This document shows positions 9,988 through 19,716 of a stretch of 64,000 bases of DNA, piece by piece. The stretch spans positions 186,001 to 250,000 of the forward strand of contig NZ_JAJUIS010000001.1 of NCBI RefSeq assembly GCF_029267515.1, given 5' to 3'. The first letter of the stretch is position 1, and each line of letters starts with the position of its first letter. This stretch comes from Seleniivibrio woodruffii (GTDB lineage Bacteria; Chrysiogenota; Deferribacteres; Deferribacterales; Geovibrionaceae). Under the pieces are notes generated by a model. It did not search any database and had not been told where the DNA came from. It worked only from the letters and a program-made list of their open reading frames with translations. The position numbers and the translations under genes were made by a program.

Positions 9988-10605
9988 ATGAGTACATATC
10001 TTATTACCATCACAATCTTAACCATGGTGCCGGGTGCCGATACTATGATTACTCTCAGAAATACTCTGAGAGGCGGACTTAAAGACGGTCTGGTGTCGGA
10101 CATTGGAATCAGCGCCGGTCTGTTCCTCCATGCGCTCCTCTCTGCTGTGGGGATGTCGGCTATTCTTCTCTATTCATCAGCAGCATTTACCCTGCTCAAA
10201 ACACTTGGCGCTGTTTATCTTCTGTGGCTGGGCATCTCAAATATCAGAACATACATGCAGTCAAAAAACAAAAAAGAAAACATAGATGCAAAAGCATCTG
10301 CGTTCGTCTCTACCCGTTCAATCAAAGAGGGATTTCTCTCAAATGCGCTTAATCCCAAAATTGTAATATTTTACATGGCATTTTTGCCTCAATTTGTAAG
10401 TAAAGACGGCTCAGTAATATTTCAATCGCTCTTTCTGGCATTCATACATGCCAGCATCTCATTCATATGGTTAGGTATAATCTCGTATACCACAGTATCC
10501 GCCAGCGGCTTTATAATAAAGCCGAAAGTTCGTGAAAATCTGGAACTTGTTTCCGGTTTCATAATGATAATTCTTGGATTCAGACTTTTACTTGAGAAAA
10601 GATAA
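9988..10605 (+). CDS. LysE/RhtB-family amino-acid exporter
   Basis: The 205-residue protein is very hydrophobic, with about six predicted membrane segments. The N-terminal signature LTMVPGADTMITLRNTLRGG matches the conserved PGPxxxxxxxxxxxxG region of LysE/RhtB efflux proteins, with Ala in place of the second Pro. NPKIVIFYMAFLPQFV is the second family signature. Such proteins export amino acids or similar small molecules; the substrate cannot be told from sequence. A possible promoter, TTGATT-17 bp-TATTGT, ends only seven bases before the ATG and no Shine-Dalgarno is visible, so the mRNA may be leaderless. A terminator follows the gene. Confidence 0.9.
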   Translation: MSTYLITITILTMVPGADTMITLRNTLRGGLKDGLVSDIGISAGLFLHALLSAVGMSAILLYSSAAFTLLKTLGAVYLLWLGISNIRTYMQSKNKKENIDAKASAFVSTRSIKEGFLSNALNPKIVIFYMAFLPQFVSKDGSVIFQSLFLAFIHASISFIWLGIISYTTVSASGFIIKPKVRENLELVSGFIMIILGFRLLLEKR

Positions 10606-10633
10606 AAAGCCGTAAAATACATCGCCAGTCTCA

Positions 10634-10660
10634 AAACCCAGTCGAAAGGCTGGTTTTTTT
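10634..10660 (+). terminator. Rho-independent terminator after the LysE-family gene
   Basis: CCAGTC-GAAA-GGCTGG forms a GNRA-capped stem flanked by A's and followed by seven T's. Confidence 0.85.
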
Positions 10661-10777
10661 CATTCTCCTACCAAATTTGGTGAGTAAAATCATTTACAAT
10701 AACTTAACATTTTTATTGCTTATCATTCCCTGTTTTGTAAAAATAGATAAATATAGCTATCCGCATAGAGGCAAAAA

Positions 10778-12325
10778 ATGAACAAGCTGACACTCAAAGA
10801 AAAATTTATGATTCTGGGGGCAATCTATATTATTTCCATGCTTTTCTGTTTTTTTATGACATGGCGCATATCGGAGGCTGAAGGTTCTCACGACGTTGCT
10901 TTCAGGCTTTATATGATAATATCAGCTGTGACCTGCGCAATCTTCTTTGTGATAATATACAAAGTCTTCAAAGAGATAGTAACGCCTCTTCGTGTTATGC
11001 GCGTTGTTCTTGATGAGCTTTCGAAAGGAACAAAGGATCTTACTAAGCGTCTTGAGGACAACGGCGGGGACGACATACGCGGTATGCTCCCGACAATGGT
11101 TCGCAATTTTAACAAATATCTTGATTCTCTGAATAAAGACTATGCAGATACTCTTCTTCTGGTGGGCGACGCCGGGGAACATATCATGCCTGTTTCAACA
11201 GCGATTGTTAAGGTTCGTGATTCTGTTGAGCAGAACGCAGAGATGGCAACTCAGGTTGCCGCCGCAGGCGAGGAAATGGGTGCCACCATAGGGGAGATAT
11301 CAGCATCCGCCGAAGAATCTGCCGACAAGGCGAAAGCGACTGTTGAGCTTGCCAAAGAGGGCGGTCATTCTATAAATCTGGCAAAGGAATCGTCAGAGAA
11401 CATGGCGGTCATAATAGCCAAACTGGAAAGAGAGATTACCACACTGACGGAAAAAGCATCACAGATAGGGGGAGTTATCTCCGTTATCAACGATATATCG
11501 GAACAAACAAACCTGCTTGCTCTCAATGCCGCCATAGAAGCAGCAAGAGCGGGCGAAGCGGGACGCGGATTTGCCGTTGTTGCGGACGAAGTGCGCAAAC
11601 TGGCGGAGAAAACACAGTCCTCCACAAAAGAGATAGAGGTTATGGTCAGCGCCATGACAGGCAGCATTAAAGAGGTGTCCATGGGTGCTGCGGAGGTCGT
11701 TTCAGCGCTGGACGGACAAAAGGATGCCACAGAGAACGCTTACAGCAATTTCCAGACTATCCTGAGCGCCATAGAAGAGCTGGACAGCCTTGTATCCGGT
11801 ATCTCGGCGGCTGTGAGCCAGCAGTCGGCAGCAACAGCACAGATAATGCAGAACGTCACCACTGTTGCCCACAACTCCGACATGACAAAAGAGGTCGTGC
11901 TTGCTCTTGTTAACGATACCGACATGCTTCTTAACAGCATAAAGAGTATATCCGACAAATACTCCAGCTATTCTCTCACCAGCAGGGCATACTATTTCGC
12001 GGCGGCGAAGATTGCCCATATCAACCTTATGAAAGGGCTTTTCGACTGCTACTCCAAAAACCAGTGCAACATAAACCTGCCTACGCATACGACCTGCACC
12101 TTCGGTCAGTTTTACTATGGCAAGGGAATGGAGATTTTCAGAGGAGACCATGATTACACGGCAATGGAAGGACCGCATAAGGATGTGCACTCCATGGCGC
12201 ACAGGATAATGGATCTGATAAAATCCGGCAAAAAGCACGAGGCGGAACATTATCTTCCGGAGATGGAATCCATGGTGAGGAACTTTATCGCCATGCTTGA
12301 AAGACTGATAAGCAAATACAAATAG
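10778..12325 (+). CDS. Methyl-accepting chemotaxis protein with C-terminal CZB zinc-binding domain
   Basis: 515 residues. Two membrane helices lie at about 10-29 and 43-63 with almost no periplasmic loop, followed by a HAMP-like stretch. The signalling domain contains the hairpin-tip sequence [20 protein letters not shown]. The C-terminal 110 residues fit the CZB (chemoreceptor zinc-binding) family: [21 protein letters not shown] and [12 protein letters not shown] give the conserved His/Cys/His/His ligands. With no ligand-binding periplasmic domain, sensing is probably cytoplasmic, through zinc or oxidants such as hypochlorous acid as described for other CZB receptors. It is a single-gene unit far from the che cluster in this window. 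Confidence 0.93.
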   Translation: MNKLTLKEKFMILGAIYIISMLFCFFMTWRISEAEGSHDVAFRLYMIISAVTCAIFFVIIYKVFKEIVTPLRVMRVVLDELSKGTKDLTKRLEDNGGDDIRGMLPTMVRNFNKYLDSLNKDYADTLLLVGDAGEHIMPVSTAIVKVRDSVEQNAEMATQVAAAGEEMGATIGEISASAEESADKAKATVELAKEGGHSINLAKESSENMAVIIAKLEREITTLTEKASQIGGVISVINDISEQTNLLALNAAIEAARAGEAGRGFAVVADEVRKLAEKTQSSTKEIEVMVSAMTGSIKEVSMGAAEVVSALDGQKDATENAYSNFQTILSAIEELDSLVSGISAAVSQQSAATAQIMQNVTTVAHNSDMTKEVVLALVNDTDMLLNSIKSISDKYSSYSLTSRAYYFAAAKIAHINLMKGLFDCYSKNQCNINLPTHTTCTFGQFYYGKGMEIFRGDHDYTAMEGPHKDVHSMAHRIMDLIKSGKKHEAEHYLPEMESMVRNFIAMLERLISKYK

Positions 12326-12347
12326 GGAGCTGCAAGGCTCCCTTTTT
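12325..12347 (+). terminator. Terminator between convergent mcp and diguanylate cyclase genes
   Basis: GGGAGC-TGCAAG-GCTCCC followed by five T's immediately after the mcp stop. It overlaps the end of the opposing gene. Confidence 0.8.
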
Positions 12348-13128
12348 AGTCCAAAGGGCTTGCCACCCTGTTTCTTCCCTTCTGCTTGGCGAGATACAGA
12401 TATTTATCCGCCTGCTCCACCAGTTTTTCAACGCTGTCAATACCGGCATCCGCAGGCATCATAACAGCACCTATGCTGAGAGTAACGCTGAACCTGCTGC
12501 GCACCGGACCGAACATCATGCGGGCTACGTTCTCGCGTATTTTTTCCGCGACCAGAACACCGCGTTTCAAATCGGTATAAGGCAGGATAACACCGAACTC
12601 GTCTCCGCCGAAACGTCCGCATACATCAGTCTTACGGATTGTGGCAGTCACTGTTTTAGCGGTTTCGCGAAGCACAGTGTCCCCTGTCGTATGACCATAT
12701 CCATCGTTAATGCCTTTAAAGTTGTCTATATCGAAAAGCAGCAGACAGAATATCCCGTCTGGAAAACGCATATTCTTGTTGAACTCCATCTCTAGCAGTT
12801 CAATAAGAGCGCGTCTGTTGTACACTTCGGTAAGAAAATCCATTCGGGACATATCCATTGCGTCTTTGAAAAAACGGCGCATCTCCATAAGCCTTTTAAC
12901 CGTGAAGTAAGAAACAACGGCAAAAAAAGAAAACAGAAAACCGGTGGCGATGTCAACGACATAGCTCTCATTTTCTGTCATCTGATAAAGCCTGCTCACC
13001 GGCTGGAAATACATAAACGCCGCAAAAAGCATAAGACCGGACGCAATGGCGGCAGCCATATCCTTTTTGAGCGCAAGTTTCATTTCACATACGATGTTTA
13101 AAGTTGATTTGGTCATATCGGTATTCAT
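12346..13128 (-). CDS. Membrane-bound diguanylate cyclase (GGDEF)
   Basis: The track start at 13167 is replaced by the ATG at 13128 (MNTDMTKSTL), which is preceded by AAGGTG. That gives 260 residues. Two membrane helices in the first third are followed by a short helical linker and a GGDEF domain. The active-site motif is intact (RFGGDEFGVILP), and the product-inhibition I-site RKTD sits five residues before it. It should therefore make cyclic di-GMP under feedback control. No sensory domain is apparent. It is transcribed away from the heme-motif kinase gene and converges with the CZB receptor. Confidence 0.93.
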   Translation of the reverse strand: MNTDMTKSTLNIVCEMKLALKKDMAAAIASGLMLFAAFMYFQPVSRLYQMTENESYVVDIATGFLFSFFAVVSYFTVKRLMEMRRFFKDAMDMSRMDFLTEVYNRRALIELLEMEFNKNMRFPDGIFCLLLFDIDNFKGINDGYGHTTGDTVLRETAKTVTATIRKTDVCGRFGGDEFGVILPYTDLKRGVLVAEKIRENVARMMFGPVRSRFSVTLSIGAVMMPADAGIDSVEKLVEQADKYLYLAKQKGRNRVASPLD

Positions 13129-13249
13129 AAAAGGCACCTTTTTTGTGTGGTATAAATTATAAGACAATAATTAATAAAATGTGACTCCCATTAATAGGAG
13201 GTCGAAAAATATATTTGCCTTAATCAGCCTATTTTGTCAAAATGTCCGT

Positions 13250-14737
13250 ATGAACATAAAACCTGCTTTCAGACGTTTTTTGAGCCTGCAGATAAAGATA
13301 ACATCAATCATATTTCTGATTATGATGAGCTTCAGCTACGTTGTTGCCCACAAAATGAGTGAAAACGTTAAGCAGCAGACCTTTCAGATAACAAAAAACT
13401 ATATCGAAAGTATTCCTTCGCTTATTTATAACTCCATGTACAACTTTATGCTGAACGGAGACAGGCAGTCCATAAACCGCCTTGTGCAGCACCTTGAAAA
13501 AGACAACAACATAATGGGCGTACATATTTTCAACAACAAATGGAAGCTCACCGAGTCGCTGCCGGAACTGGTGCACAAATATGACAAATCGTATATAGAC
13601 ACAATAGTTAAAAATCACACAAATGAAGGCTTCAAAGAAACGGTTATAAACGGAACGCGGGTGATGTCCTATTATACCCCGATACCTAACGCGCCGGAGT
13701 GCCATCTCTGCCATCTTCAGGAGGAAGGGGAGATACTGGGCCACCTTAACATTAACATCAACCTGACCTATCTCACGGAGATACTTGAGCGTGACGCAAC
13801 GAACATCAAGGCGATTCTGATCATCTCAAACATCGTGCTTTTCGTCGTGCTGACAGTGCTTATAAACCTGATGGTAATCAGCCCTGTAAAGAGGATTGAA
13901 CATGCAATGCAGGAGGTCGCCAACAACAACCTTGAGGTGCGGCTCGACGCTGATTCCGAAGACGAGTTCGGGAGGATGTCACGCCTGTTCAATTATATGG
14001 TATACTCCCTGCGCAAATCGTTCCGCACGGTTTCCGGCATCCATAAAAGTATGCTCCACAACGACAGGCTCATGACCATCGGAACTCTTGCCGCCGCTGT
14101 CAGCCACGAGATAAAGAACCCTCTTAACTCCATAATGCTTACATCTGACATACTTTCCATGCGCTGCAGGGAACAGCAGGAACTGACAAACCGCATAGCC
14201 TCCGATGCGGAGCGTATAAAAGATATAATAGACAACACACTGAATTTCTCCCGTATCGATGATGAACGTCACAACAGCATAATAAATATGAACAAGTTTG
14301 TTGACGACCTTTGCCACTATGCCGACAGAACTCTTTTCAAATGGACGGAGATACCCTTCCGCACAGACGTGGCAAAAAATCTCGGATACATATACGCAAA
14401 CCCCGTGCATCTTGAGCAGATATTCCTGAACATTCTCCGCAACGCGTCGGAAGCTGTGGAAAACAACGACAGCCCCGTCATAACACTTACGGCGTACCGC
14501 AGAAACAACGAAACGGTTATCTCTGTCAGAGACAACGGAGCGGGGATTCCTGCCGGAATGAAAGACATGATCTTCAACGAATTTTATACCACAAAGCAGA
14601 ACGGTACAGGCATAGGGCTTTACATTGTCAAGGAACTGACCGACAGATACAAAGGAAAGGTAAATTTTGAATCGGAACAGGGAAGAGGAACCGTATTTTC
14701 GGTTGTTCTCCCCACAAACAGAGAACCGGAGATGTAA
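13250..14737 (+). CDS. Sensor histidine kinase with periplasmic CxxCH motif
   Basis: From the ATG at 13250 (MNIKPAFRRF) the protein has 495 residues; the track begins at a GTG 69 bases earlier. Neither start has a good Shine-Dalgarno. An isolated AGGAGG at 13196 leads only to a non-standard ATA codon. Topology: membrane helix at about 13-33, periplasmic domain to 186, second helix 187-210, HAMP, HisKA (SHEIKNPLNS, His about 286), and HATPase with NILRNASEA, DNGAGIPAG and GTGIGLYIVKEL. Just before the second helix lies CHLCH, a CxxCH motif that could bind c-type heme covalently and give a redox or gas sensor. No response regulator is adjacent. Confidence 0.9.
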   Translation: MNIKPAFRRFLSLQIKITSIIFLIMMSFSYVVAHKMSENVKQQTFQITKNYIESIPSLIYNSMYNFMLNGDRQSINRLVQHLEKDNNIMGVHIFNNKWKLTESLPELVHKYDKSYIDTIVKNHTNEGFKETVINGTRVMSYYTPIPNAPECHLCHLQEEGEILGHLNININLTYLTEILERDATNIKAILIISNIVLFVVLTVLINLMVISPVKRIEHAMQEVANNNLEVRLDADSEDEFGRMSRLFNYMVYSLRKSFRTVSGIHKSMLHNDRLMTIGTLAAAVSHEIKNPLNSIMLTSDILSMRCREQQELTNRIASDAERIKDIIDNTLNFSRIDDERHNSIINMNKFVDDLCHYADRTLFKWTEIPFRTDVAKNLGYIYANPVHLEQIFLNILRNASEAVENNDSPVITLTAYRRNNETVISVRDNGAGIPAGMKDMIFNEFYTTKQNGTGIGLYIVKELTDRYKGKVNFESEQGRGTVFSVVLPTNREPEM

Positions 14738-14756
14738 TTTCCACCTATCCTCGGTA

Positions 14757-14785
14757 TTGATAAACAGACCTCAACCTGATATAAG
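14757..14785 (+). promoter_or_regulatory. Probable sigma-70 promoter of the HIT-lapA-lapB-mutS gene run
   Basis: TTGATA (14757-14762), a 17-base spacer and TATAAG (14780-14785), about 42 bases before the HIT gene. A good match by eye. Confidence 0.6.
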
Positions 14786-14827
14786 ATACAGATAGGGTTT
14801 TATTCAAACCCATGGCACGGAGATATT

Positions 14828-15337
14828 ATGCAGACAGGTATCAAAAAGCTCTGGGCGCCGTGGCGCATGTCATATATCAGCAAACTGGGCGGAAAGGACG
14901 AAGGATGTATCTTCTGCTCAAAGCCGAAACAACAGAACGACCGGGATAATCTTATCCTTTACCGGGGAAAGACAGCGTTCATTATAATGAACCTGTACCC
15001 ATACAATAACGGTCATTGCATGGTGATACCCTACAAACACACGTCGGATTTCACCGAACTCACAGATGAAGAGATGCTTGAGCTGATGCAGCTTACCAGG
15101 CTGACCATAAAAGTGTTCAAGAAAGTGTTCAACCCCGAAGGATTTAACACGGGATTCAACCTCGGCAGAGCCGCAGGAGCAGGCATAAGCCAGCACATCC
15201 ACCTGCACGTGCTTCCGAGATGGGTCGGCGATACGAACTTTATGCCCGTTCTTGGCGAAACAAGGGTCATCGGCGAACATATCTTCGATACCTACGACAA
15301 ACTGAAAAAAGTATTCGACGAGGAGACAAAAGCATGA
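14828..15337 (+). CDS. HIT-family nucleotide hydrolase/transferase
   Basis: This 169-residue protein has the histidine-triad motif QHIHLHVLPRW and an N-terminal zinc-type pair, EGCIFCSKP. The start WAPWRMSYIS is typical of the bacterial Ap4A-phosphorylase-like HIT group. The likely role is hydrolysis or phosphorolysis of dinucleoside polyphosphates or nucleotide adducts; the substrate cannot be fixed from sequence. A CGGAGA Shine-Dalgarno precedes the ATG. The stop overlaps the lapA start (ATGA), so translation is coupled. Confidence 0.92.
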   Translation: MQTGIKKLWAPWRMSYISKLGGKDEGCIFCSKPKQQNDRDNLILYRGKTAFIIMNLYPYNNGHCMVIPYKHTSDFTELTDEEMLELMQLTRLTIKVFKKVFNPEGFNTGFNLGRAAGAGISQHIHLHVLPRWVGDTNFMPVLGETRVIGEHIFDTYDKLKKVFDEETKA

Positions 15338-15633
15338 GAGCCATAGCAGGACTTATTAAAATAGCCGTTACACTGGTTATAATCGTTTTTGCAATTATGA
15401 ACGTTGACAACGTTGAGGTTAAATATTTCTTCGGTCAGCCGACGCTTAAAATGCCGCTGTTCATAGTCATTCTCGGCTCTATGCTCTTCGGCATCGTGCT
15501 TGCCACGCTGATGTATTATCTCGACAGATTTAAAATGTCGCACCAGATAAGCAGTCTGAAAAAGCAGGTTAAAAAGCAGGATGACGAGCTTGAACGCCTG
15601 CGCAACATCCCCTTTATGGACAAAATGGACTAA
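15334..15633 (+). CDS. lapA: LapA-domain (DUF1049) inner-membrane protein
   Basis: The track extends this frame back to 15220, inside the HIT gene. The ATG at 15334, overlapping the HIT stop, is the real start and gives 99 residues. Two membrane helices are visible (IKIAVTLVIIVFAIM and FIVILGSMLFGIVLATLMYY), separated by NVDNVEVKYFFGQ, the conserved LapA pattern. A cytoplasmic coiled coil follows. In E. coli LapA works with LapB in the assembly and regulation of lipopolysaccharide. Here lapB lies 12 bases downstream, supporting the assignment. Confidence 0.88.
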   Translation: MRAIAGLIKIAVTLVIIVFAIMNVDNVEVKYFFGQPTLKMPLFIVILGSMLFGIVLATLMYYLDRFKMSHQISSLKKQVKKQDDELERLRNIPFMDKMD

Positions 15634-15645
15634 TCAGAGGACTGC

Positions 15646-16635
15646 ATGAAATACAGCACCGATTTTTTAAAAGGACTTTCCGCTCTCACAGAGGGCAACT
15701 ATGAAAAAGCAGCGTCTTTCCTTAAAAACGCGGCTATGGATAACAAAGAACGCATCGAGGCGTACTACACAGCCGGACTTGTCTTCAAAAAGCTCGGACA
15801 ATACGACAAGGCTGCGTATGTTATTGAGACCATACTCAGAAGCGACGACGTTGACAGCCACACAAAGCGTACTCTTAACGTTGAACTTGGCAAGATAATG
15901 TTTGCCGCAGGCAACTTTAAACAGGCAGCAAAACAGCTTGAAATGACCTCCGACCCCGACGGTATCATGCTTAAAGCGAAGGCGCTCCGCGAAACAGGAC
16001 AGTTTGACGAAGCCGCGAACACATATAAATCCCTTGCCCGCATGACAGGCATGAACCTGGACAACGAAATAGGATACTGTTACTACCGCTGTGTCGTCAC
16101 AGACAAACAGGAAGGCTACACCAAGTGTTTTGCTCAGGCACTTAAATACATACCCAAATCAAGGGTTCTCCGCATGGCGCTCATCGACCAGCATCTGCTG
16201 GAGGGCAGAGGCGCAAAGGCCGTTGAAGAGATAGAGAGCTTCATTCAGGACGGGCTGACAGCAACCCATCACGACATGATGAAGTTTCAGACCATCTTCT
16301 TTGACGAAGGCAAGTTCGAATGGCTTGTCCGCCACTGTCTTAAACGCATAAACGCGGGTTCCGACAATCCGTTCAACTATACGTATGTAATCTCCCGATA
16401 TCTTTCCACAGGCAACAAGGACAAGGCGGAGGCGTTCATCGACAGATATGTGAAAAACTTCGGTCCCACCAACATTATAGCCCGCGCGTCGCTCTCCATT
16501 GAGCATAACGCTATGCTGGCTCTGGTGCTGGAACACGCGGATTTTTATAAATGCACCGCGTGCGGCTCCACAGCGAAGGACTACTCCGACACTTGCAAGG
16601 CATGTCACTCGTTTGAAACCTTAAAACCTATGTAA
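15646..16635 (+). CDS. lapB: LapB-like TPR protein with C-terminal zinc ribbon
   Basis: 329 residues of tandem TPR-like helices (for example EGNYEKAASFLKNAA and GQFDEAANTYKSLA) end in a four-cysteine ribbon, YKCTACGSTAKDYSDTCKAC. TPR plus a C-terminal rubredoxin-like metal site is the architecture of LapB (YciM), which controls LpxC turnover through FtsH in E. coli. The E. coli protein has an N-terminal membrane anchor; this one lacks an obvious one and may rely on LapA. The start is supported by AGAGGA. The lapA-lapB order matches that in proteobacteria. Confidence 0.85.
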   Translation: MKYSTDFLKGLSALTEGNYEKAASFLKNAAMDNKERIEAYYTAGLVFKKLGQYDKAAYVIETILRSDDVDSHTKRTLNVELGKIMFAAGNFKQAAKQLEMTSDPDGIMLKAKALRETGQFDEAANTYKSLARMTGMNLDNEIGYCYYRCVVTDKQEGYTKCFAQALKYIPKSRVLRMALIDQHLLEGRGAKAVEEIESFIQDGLTATHHDMMKFQTIFFDEGKFEWLVRHCLKRINAGSDNPFNYTYVISRYLSTGNKDKAEAFIDRYVKNFGPTNIIARASLSIEHNAMLALVLEHADFYKCTACGSTAKDYSDTCKACHSFETLKPM

Positions 16636-16648
16636 GCGGGGTCTTTCT

Positions 16649-19207
16649 GTGAGCAAACCGGAAAAGATCACTCCCATGATGCAGCAGTTTTATGAAATGA
16701 AAGAGAAGCATCAGGGTTCCCTTCTGTTCTTCCGCATGGGGGATTTTTATGAGATGTTCGGCGAAGACGCCGTCACCGCATCAAAAATCCTCGGAATTGC
16801 CCTCACCTCGCGGGAAAAGGACAAAGAGAACGGTATGCCCATGTGCGGCGTACCCCACCACAGCTATCAGGCATACCTTGTGAAACTCCTGAAAGCAGGA
16901 CTTAACGTCGCCATATGCGACCAGCTCGAAGATCCTGCGCAGGCGAAAGGTATTGTGAAACGCGGCGTAACGAAGGTTATGACCCCGGGTACCGTTGTTG
17001 ATGAAGCGGCTCTCCCTGCATCTGACAATAACTTCTTTGCCTGTATATACAAATCCGACAAAAACTACCGCCTGGCATTCGCGGACTCATCCACCGGCGA
17101 GATATACCTCGAACCCGCTACCGAAGAAACCGTAAAGGACATAATAGCCAGATACAGCCCCAAAGAGACCGTGCGCAATTTCAAAGTCACCGACGAAGCA
17201 GATTTCAGCTTTTTCGGCACTTTTTCTGAAAGCCTCGCCCAGCGCGAAGTGGCTGAATATTACAGCGTTGCGGCACTGAAATCTCTTGGAATAGACGATA
17301 ATTTGTTCGCCTGTCCCGTATACATGGCTATCCGGCACCTGCAGCGTGTAATGCTTGACGTTAAACTTCTCAAACCCCGCCTGGTAACTGACGACGAAAG
17401 GGTTTATCTGGACAGCGTGGCTTCCTCCACTCTTGAACTGGTGAAAAACAGCAGGGACGGCGGCGAGGAGAACACCCTTTTCTCCGTTCTGAACCATACA
17501 CAGACCACTATGGGGTCGCGGCTTCTGAAAAAATGGCTGCTGAACCCGCTGCGCAATGTGGAAAATATCCGCAGACGGCAGGAGATAACTGAATTTTTCA
17601 TCAACAGACAGGACACTGCGGACGGGCTTAGAAACCAGCTCTCCGAAGTTTACGACGTTGAACGTATCGCCACCAGAATAGGTGCCAACAGATGCAATGC
17701 GAAAGATCTCGTATGGCTTAAAAACTCAACCAAGACCTTCCCCATCATAAAATACATGCTGGAAAGCTGCGACAATCCGCTCATAGCCGAAATGGCTGCG
17801 GGATTTGACGCTCTGGACGACCTTACAGGACTTATCGACGGCGCCATAGACGACAATCCGCCCATGACTCTTATGGATGGAGGATTAATCCGCGCCGGAT
17901 ATAACGCCGAAGTGGACGAGCTGCGCGACATAAAGGACAACAGCAAAAACATCCTCATGAAAATTGAGGCGCGGGAAAAAAGCGCCACAGGTATCAGCAC
18001 CCTCAGGGTGAAATACAACAAAGTTTTCGGATATTACATCGAAGTTTCAAAGGGTGCTCTGGACAAGGTGCCATACCACTACGTCCGTAAGCAGACAATA
18101 GTAAACGGTGAAAGATACATAATCCCAGAGCTTAAAGAGCTGGAAGACAAGATTCTCAATGCCGATTCCAGACTTTTTGCACTGGAATATGAGATTTTCA
18201 CTGAAATCAGACTGAAAATAGCGGAAAACGCACAGCGCATCAGAAATTCGGCATCCGTTGCGGCGGAACTGGACGTACTCCTGTCGTTTGCAAAAGCCGC
18301 TGTGAAAAACAACTACGTCAAACCGCACGTCACTGACAGCGACGCCATAATCATAAAAGACGGCAGACACCCAGTTGTCGAGCGGAACATCAGAAACGGC
18401 TACGTTCCCAACGATGTAGAGATGAACACGGCGGACAGCCGACTTTCCATCATCACAGGTCCCAACATGGCGGGTAAATCAACCTATCTGCGAATGTGCG
18501 CGCTCATTACGATGATGGCGCATACAGGTTCCTTCGTTCCGGCAGCCTCAGCGGAGATAGGACTTGTGGACAGGATATTCACCCGTGTGGGCGCAAGCGA
18601 CAACCTCGCCGGTGGAGAATCGACTTTCATGGTGGAGATGGTGGAAACTTCCAACATTCTCAATAATGCCACTGAAAAGTCACTGCTTATCCTTGACGAG
18701 ATAGGCAGGGGTACATCTACCTTCGACGGCGTTTCAATAGCGTGGTCAATAGCCGAATACATCGCCGACAAAGTAAAAGCAAAAACTCTCTTTGCAACCC
18801 ATTACCACGAAATGACAGACATAGCCATGACCAATGCAGGCGTTAAGAACCTTGCAACTCAGGTACTTGAGCACAAGGGCGAGCTTATCTTCATGCGCAA
18901 GGTTATAGAGGGCACCGCAGACAAGAGCTACGGAATACACGTTGCGGAGCTTGCGGGACTGCCCAAAAAAGTGGTCAAGCGGTCTTACGAAATATTAAAA
19001 AACCTTGAAAAGAATGAGCTTTCTCCTCATGGTATAGTGAATACCCCCAGGAGCGGGAAGGATACGGGCGGAGTTGTGCAGACTATGCTGGTGTTCGACG
19101 ACCACCCTGTTGTGGATGAGCTTAGAAAACTCGACCTTAACAGCATCACCCCCCTCATGGCGCTGAATGTACTTGCAGCCATGAAGGAAAAGGCGGACAA
19201 GGAATGA
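16649..19207 (+). CDS. mutS: DNA mismatch repair protein MutS
   Basis: 852 residues, starting with GTG. The mismatch-binding motif is FFRMGDFYEMFGEDA (Phe-x-Glu at its core). The ATPase domain shows GPNMAGKSTYLRM (Walker A), LDEIGRGTSTFDG (Walker B/signature) and ATHYHEMT. The C-terminal helix-turn-helix is present. Length is normal for MutS1. It recognises mispaired bases and recruits MutL. Its stop overlaps the start of the next membrane-protein gene. Confidence 0.98.
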   Translation: MSKPEKITPMMQQFYEMKEKHQGSLLFFRMGDFYEMFGEDAVTASKILGIALTSREKDKENGMPMCGVPHHSYQAYLVKLLKAGLNVAICDQLEDPAQAKGIVKRGVTKVMTPGTVVDEAALPASDNNFFACIYKSDKNYRLAFADSSTGEIYLEPATEETVKDIIARYSPKETVRNFKVTDEADFSFFGTFSESLAQREVAEYYSVAALKSLGIDDNLFACPVYMAIRHLQRVMLDVKLLKPRLVTDDERVYLDSVASSTLELVKNSRDGGEENTLFSVLNHTQTTMGSRLLKKWLLNPLRNVENIRRRQEITEFFINRQDTADGLRNQLSEVYDVERIATRIGANRCNAKDLVWLKNSTKTFPIIKYMLESCDNPLIAEMAAGFDALDDLTGLIDGAIDDNPPMTLMDGGLIRAGYNAEVDELRDIKDNSKNILMKIEAREKSATGISTLRVKYNKVFGYYIEVSKGALDKVPYHYVRKQTIVNGERYIIPELKELEDKILNADSRLFALEYEIFTEIRLKIAENAQRIRNSASVAAELDVLLSFAKAAVKNNYVKPHVTDSDAIIIKDGRHPVVERNIRNGYVPNDVEMNTADSRLSIITGPNMAGKSTYLRMCALITMMAHTGSFVPAASAEIGLVDRIFTRVGASDNLAGGESTFMVEMVETSNILNNATEKSLLILDEIGRGTSTFDGVSIAWSIAEYIADKVKAKTLFATHYHEMTDIAMTNAGVKNLATQVLEHKGELIFMRKVIEGTADKSYGIHVAELAGLPKKVVKRSYEILKNLEKNELSPHGIVNTPRSGKDTGGVVQTMLVFDDHPVVDELRKLDLNSITPLMALNVLAAMKEKADKE

Positions 19208-19716
19208 CGCTTGCAGGTTTCCTGTCGTTCTATTCAAATCTGACGCTCACAGTTTGCGTTGCATTCGCCGCAATCCCTTTCTGGGTACCTGTCGGCGCGG
19301 CGTTGATGCAGGATGCCGATCTAACCCTTATGCTTCTTGTGACAGCCGCATCCGTCGCATCGAAAATATACGCAAAAAGCGCTGTTAAAGCGCATCTCTT
19401 CACCTCTGAAACCTCTTTTTCAACTGCTTTTCTGATTATAACCGGCATAGGCATGATGGCTGTTCTGATGGTTTACGGCGCGTCCGGCACAGAGGGCGAC
19501 ATAGGTATTGCCGCCATATGCGTTACTCTCATCATAATGTTCTTTTTCCGGCAGTTCAGAGAGTCTGTTCAGTGGACAAGAACAATGATTCATCTGCTCA
19601 TCTTTTTTCTCTGGTTCGGTTTTCTCAACTCAGGCGAACCCGTATACGCCTATGGGGCAATATCCCTCTATTTTATACAGTTCTACCGCAGATTCAACAG
19701 AGCGGCAGCGGTATGA
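19204..19716 (+). CDS. Hypothetical multi-pass membrane protein
   Basis: This 170-residue, strongly hydrophobic protein has five or six predicted helices and no recognised family. It overlaps mutS by four bases and the following hydrolase gene by four bases (ATGA), so it is translated from the same message. Conservation cannot be judged here. The clean overlaps and coding character argue that it is real. Confidence 0.75.
   Translation: MTLAGFLSFYSNLTLTVCVAFAAIPFWVPVGAALMQDADLTLMLLVTAASVASKIYAKSAVKAHLFTSETSFSTAFLIITGIGMMAVLMVYGASGTEGDIGIAAICVTLIIMFFFRQFRESVQWTRTMIHLLIFFLWFGFLNSGEPVYAYGAISLYFIQFYRRFNRAAAV

Noticed and set aside
15220-15633. 137-aa version of LapA
   Set aside because: The extension lies within the HIT gene; ATG 15334 overlaps the HIT stop and begins the conserved domain.
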